NCBI GenBank assembly: GCA_031272715.1
Contig: JAISTH010000083.1
Span: 1-64,000 of the forward strand
Length of the DNA stretch: 64,000 bases
Reading direction: 5' to 3'
Source: Desulfovibrio sp.
GTDB lineage: Bacteria > Desulfobacterota > Desulfovibrionia > Desulfovibrionales > Desulfovibrionaceae
Positions within the stretch are counted from its first letter, which is position 1. Every line of letters starts with the position of its first letter. The notes under the pieces were generated by a model, which made no database searches, was not told where the DNA came from, and saw only the letters and a list, made by a program, of their open reading frames with translations. A program made the translations under genes and the position numbers. This document shows positions 62,224 through 64,000 of this stretch, one piece after another.

Positions 62224-62877
62224 ATGGCCTTCGAACTCGCAGCGGCCTTCATCGCCATCGTCGCGGGGCTGGTTCTCTGCTTCCGCCTCATGCGGCGGGG
62301 GATCACCACCCTCGACAAGGACAGGGCGAAATACCTGGAGCAGATCAGGGATCAGCAGACGCACATCGAGGAGGACCTGCGGGGCATTTCCTTCAGGGAC
62401 AACATGCAGGTGGCGCGGGCGGCCGCGGAGGACATCCTCAGGCTTGCGGACGCCCCCGAGGGATCCGGGGTGGAGGTGCAGGGGGCGCGGCTCGAGGTCG
62501 AGATCCCGGCGGGCCGATGGACCATCGCCCTCGATCAGCCGTCCCAGGCCCTGCGGCGCACGGGCAAGGTCCTGCAGGGGCGCCCCGAGTGGACGGTTTC
62601 CGGCCCGGGAGGCGAGCATAGCTTCACGGACATCGGGGAACTCATGAGACATCTGGACGCCCGGGTGCGGGAGGCGCTGGGCAAGACGGCGCCCCCGGAG
62701 CCTCGGGACGGCGACCGTCCCGCCCGGGACGAAGGCGTCCCCGCCCCGTCCGCCGGGACAGGACGGGGAGGATCCGCTCCGGAGTCCGGTCCCGTGCTGT
62801 GGCCGGAGGACGAGGATCTCAGGTTTTGGGGGCAGGGGAGCGGGGATTCCCCTCCGGATCAAGGAAAAGATCCCTGA
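62224..62877 (+). CDS. Hypothetical single-pass membrane protein (217 aa)
   Basis: The N-terminus is a membrane helix (ELAAAFIAIVAGLVLCFRL), followed by a charged coiled-coil-like segment (TLDKDRAKYLEQIRDQQTHI), a small domain (about 75-140), and a Pro/Gly-rich disordered tail. No catalytic motif is seen. It follows purM by 34 bp on the same strand. Its last 59 bp overlap the 3' end of the convergent thioesterase gene, so the tail codons are constrained on both strands. Function unknown. Confidence 0.6.
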   Translation: MAFELAAAFIAIVAGLVLCFRLMRRGITTLDKDRAKYLEQIRDQQTHIEEDLRGISFRDNMQVARAAAEDILRLADAPEGSGVEVQGARLEVEIPAGRWTIALDQPSQALRRTGKVLQGRPEWTVSGPGGEHSFTDIGELMRHLDARVREALGKTAPPEPRDGDRPARDEGVPAPSAGTGRGGSAPESGPVLWPEDEDLRFWGQGSGDSPPDQGKDP

Positions 62878-63268
62878 ACCAGCCCGGAACGCCCACGGGA
62901 CGCCCATCGCCGTTCACGAGGGCGTGTTGCGTCATCCCTTGGGCGAGGAGGGTTTTCTTGTTCTCCGCCAACATCTCGTATACAAAGCGCAGCGATGCGC
63001 GACCCCATTCGCTGACTGCAACGCGGACAAACACGAGGTCGTCGTATCGGGCCGGAACGCGGTATCGGCACTGGGCCTCGCGCACCGGCAGGAAGAGCCC
63101 TCGCCGCTCGATGTCGGCGTAGCTCACGCCGAAGTGGCGTATGTAGGCGCTGCGTGCGCGCTCGAACAGATGCAGGTACTCGGCGTAATACAGCACCCCC
63201 ATGGCATCGGTCTCGCCATAGGAGACCCTGTGGGGCAGGACAACATCGGGAGCGGGAAAATCGTGCAC
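62819..63268 (-). CDS. YbgC/4HBT-family acyl-CoA thioesterase
   Basis: This 149-aa hot-dog protein has the 4HBT active-site segment YGETDAMGVLYYAEYLHLFERAR (about residues 17-39; the Asp in ETD is the expected catalytic residue), then RRGLFLPVREAQCRYRVPARY and RFVYEMLAENKKTLLAQG. Relatives hydrolyse acyl-CoA thioesters and often sit by Tol-Pal genes. The start is a GTG at 63268 behind AGGAGG. It is divergent from the mltA-like gene (25 bp apart) and convergent with the preceding membrane-protein gene. Confidence 0.88.
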   Translation of the reverse strand: MHDFPAPDVVLPHRVSYGETDAMGVLYYAEYLHLFERARSAYIRHFGVSYADIERRGLFLPVREAQCRYRVPARYDDLVFVRVAVSEWGRASLRFVYEMLAENKKTLLAQGMTQHALVNGDGRPVGVPGWFRDLFLDPEGNPRSPAPKT

Positions 63269-63292
63269 TGTCTCTTTCCTCCTTGTCTGCGG

Positions 63293-64000
63293 ATGAACGG
63301 CCTGGCGTCCTTCGCGGGCCGTTTGCTGCTGGTGGCGCTGCTCACGTGCACCCTCGTCGCGTGCGGCAAGAAGCCCGAAGAGAAGCCACCGACGGTGGAC
63401 TTCGGCCCCTCCGTCTCCATCGCGGAAAGCCCCGACCTCTTCGTGAAGTGGCTCAACCCGCGCAACCAGGGACTGGCCAGTTGGCAGGACATGCGCCCCG
63501 TCCTCCAGAAATCCCTGCGCTACGTCTCGAACAAGCCCCCCGAGGCCGTCGTCGTCACCCAAGGGGGGACGGTCATCACGTGGGGACAGCTCGGCCGCAC
63601 CCTCACGCGCCTCATGGACATGCTGCCGCAACTGGACGCGGACCCCGGACTCCTGCAGAAGAATTTCCAGTGGGTGGCCATCCCCGGCGGCATCAGCTAT
63701 TCCGGGTACTACGAACCCACGATCCGCGCAAGCCGCACCCGCAAGCCGGGCTACGAGCAGCCCATCTACCGATGTCCGCCGGAGATCAAGCGCGTCAACA
63801 AGGGCCGGGGCTCGAAACGCTCCCCGACGCGCCGTTCCATCGAGGAGGGGCGGATTCTTGCCGGACGGGGGCTCGAACTCGCCTGGGCGGCCGATCCCGT
63901 GGACTCGTTCTTCCTGGAGATACAGGGATCGGGACGCCTGCTCTTCGACGACGGCACCCAGGCCTTCGTGAACTACGACTGCCAGAACGGCCACAAGTAC
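63293..64000 (+). CDS. mltA: Membrane-bound lytic murein transglycosylase A, N-terminal part
   Basis: The ORF is open to the window end, giving 236 residues. It begins as a lipoprotein: MNGLASFAGRLLLVALLTCT, then a lipobox LVAC-G, so the mature protein is anchored in the outer membrane. The MltA domain follows: FVKWLNPRNQGLASWQDMRP, a middle GYYEPTIRASRTRKPGYEQP, and EIQGSGRLLFDDGTQAFVNY near the end, typical of the family. The Asp-rich 3D domain with catalytic Asp residues lies beyond the window. It cleaves peptidoglycan with 1,6-anhydro product formation. The start ATG is close to the divergent thioesterase start. Confidence 0.88.
   Translation, partial: MNGLASFAGRLLLVALLTCTLVACGKKPEEKPPTVDFGPSVSIAESPDLFVKWLNPRNQGLASWQDMRPVLQKSLRYVSNKPPEAVVVTQGGTVITWGQLGRTLTRLMDMLPQLDADPGLLQKNFQWVAIPGGISYSGYYEPTIRASRTRKPGYEQPIYRCPPEIKRVNKGRGSKRSPTRRSIEEGRILAGRGLELAWAADPVDSFFLEIQGSGRLLFDDGTQAFVNYDCQNGHKY

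Overview
The window looks like a chromosomal segment of a high-GC, anaerobic, sulfur-metabolising Gram-negative bacterium, most likely a Desulfovibrionaceae-like member of the Desulfobacterota. The pointers are a CbiK-type cobaltochelatase with a signal peptide, a transsulfuration operon with an encapsulin, polyferredoxin/DUF362 proteins, large BvgS-like hybrid kinases and a sigma-54 promoter. This assignment is inference from gene content; no marker gene such as 16S rRNA is present.

Layout. 1-2.6 kb: the start of a sodium symporter, a small ORF, two decayed phage-type genes and an intact Panacea (DUF4065) toxin-antitoxin-like pair, ending at a tRNA-Leu(GAG). 3-7.8 kb: a BvgS-like hybrid kinase with an AT-rich middle, and an HD protein with a degenerate nucleotidyltransferase head. 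8.6-11.1 kb: a Tat-exported DUF362 protein and a NapH/NapG-like polyferredoxin. 11.3-13.5 kb: an AT-rich five-copy array of one protein module, then an 18-bp minisatellite.

14.0-23.5 kb (minus strand): one tightly overlapping sulfur operon. In order of transcription it encodes MetY, two further Cys/Met-metabolism PLP enzymes, a CysK/CysM-type synthase, a JAMM peptidase, a MoaD/ThiS-like sulfur carrier ending in GG-AR, a MoeB-rhodanese fusion, a family 2A encapsulin shell, and a cysteine desulfurase with a long disordered N-terminus (the encapsulin cargo). This joins protein-thiocarboxylate sulfur chemistry to a sulfur-storing nanocompartment. A good sigma-70 promoter precedes metY.

23.7-31.2 kb (minus): a hybrid kinase, an HD-GYP phosphodiesterase, pyruvate kinase and a Bcr/CflA transporter. 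31.6-34.2 kb: decayed accessory DNA with two broken Panacea genes and a TonB C-terminal fragment. 34.5-41.6 kb (plus): a methyltransferase, then a cluster of SGNH protein, NodU-type carbamoyltransferase, SxtJ-DUF5989 fusion and a polytopic membrane protein, probably for surface-glycan modification. 42.3 kb: a sigma-54 promoter followed at once by a terminator-like hairpin. 42.9-46 kb: CbiK, a glycosyltransferase and a YdjC deacetylase. 46-49.6 kb (minus): CTP synthase and an oligopeptide-binding protein.

49.6-57.7 kb: a SWIM-SNF2 helicase followed by an AT-richer accessory zone. It carries two tandem copies of an unknown gene A (plus) and three tandem copies of an unknown gene B (minus, period about 1.04 kb). 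Short tails of gene A remain beside B copies, which suggests repeated duplication of a convergent A/B unit. 57.9-64 kb: a nucleoside deoxyribosyltransferase-like protein, CobO, an AmrS radical-SAM enzyme, a secreted protein, PurM, a small membrane protein, a YbgC-type thioesterase and the start of MltA.
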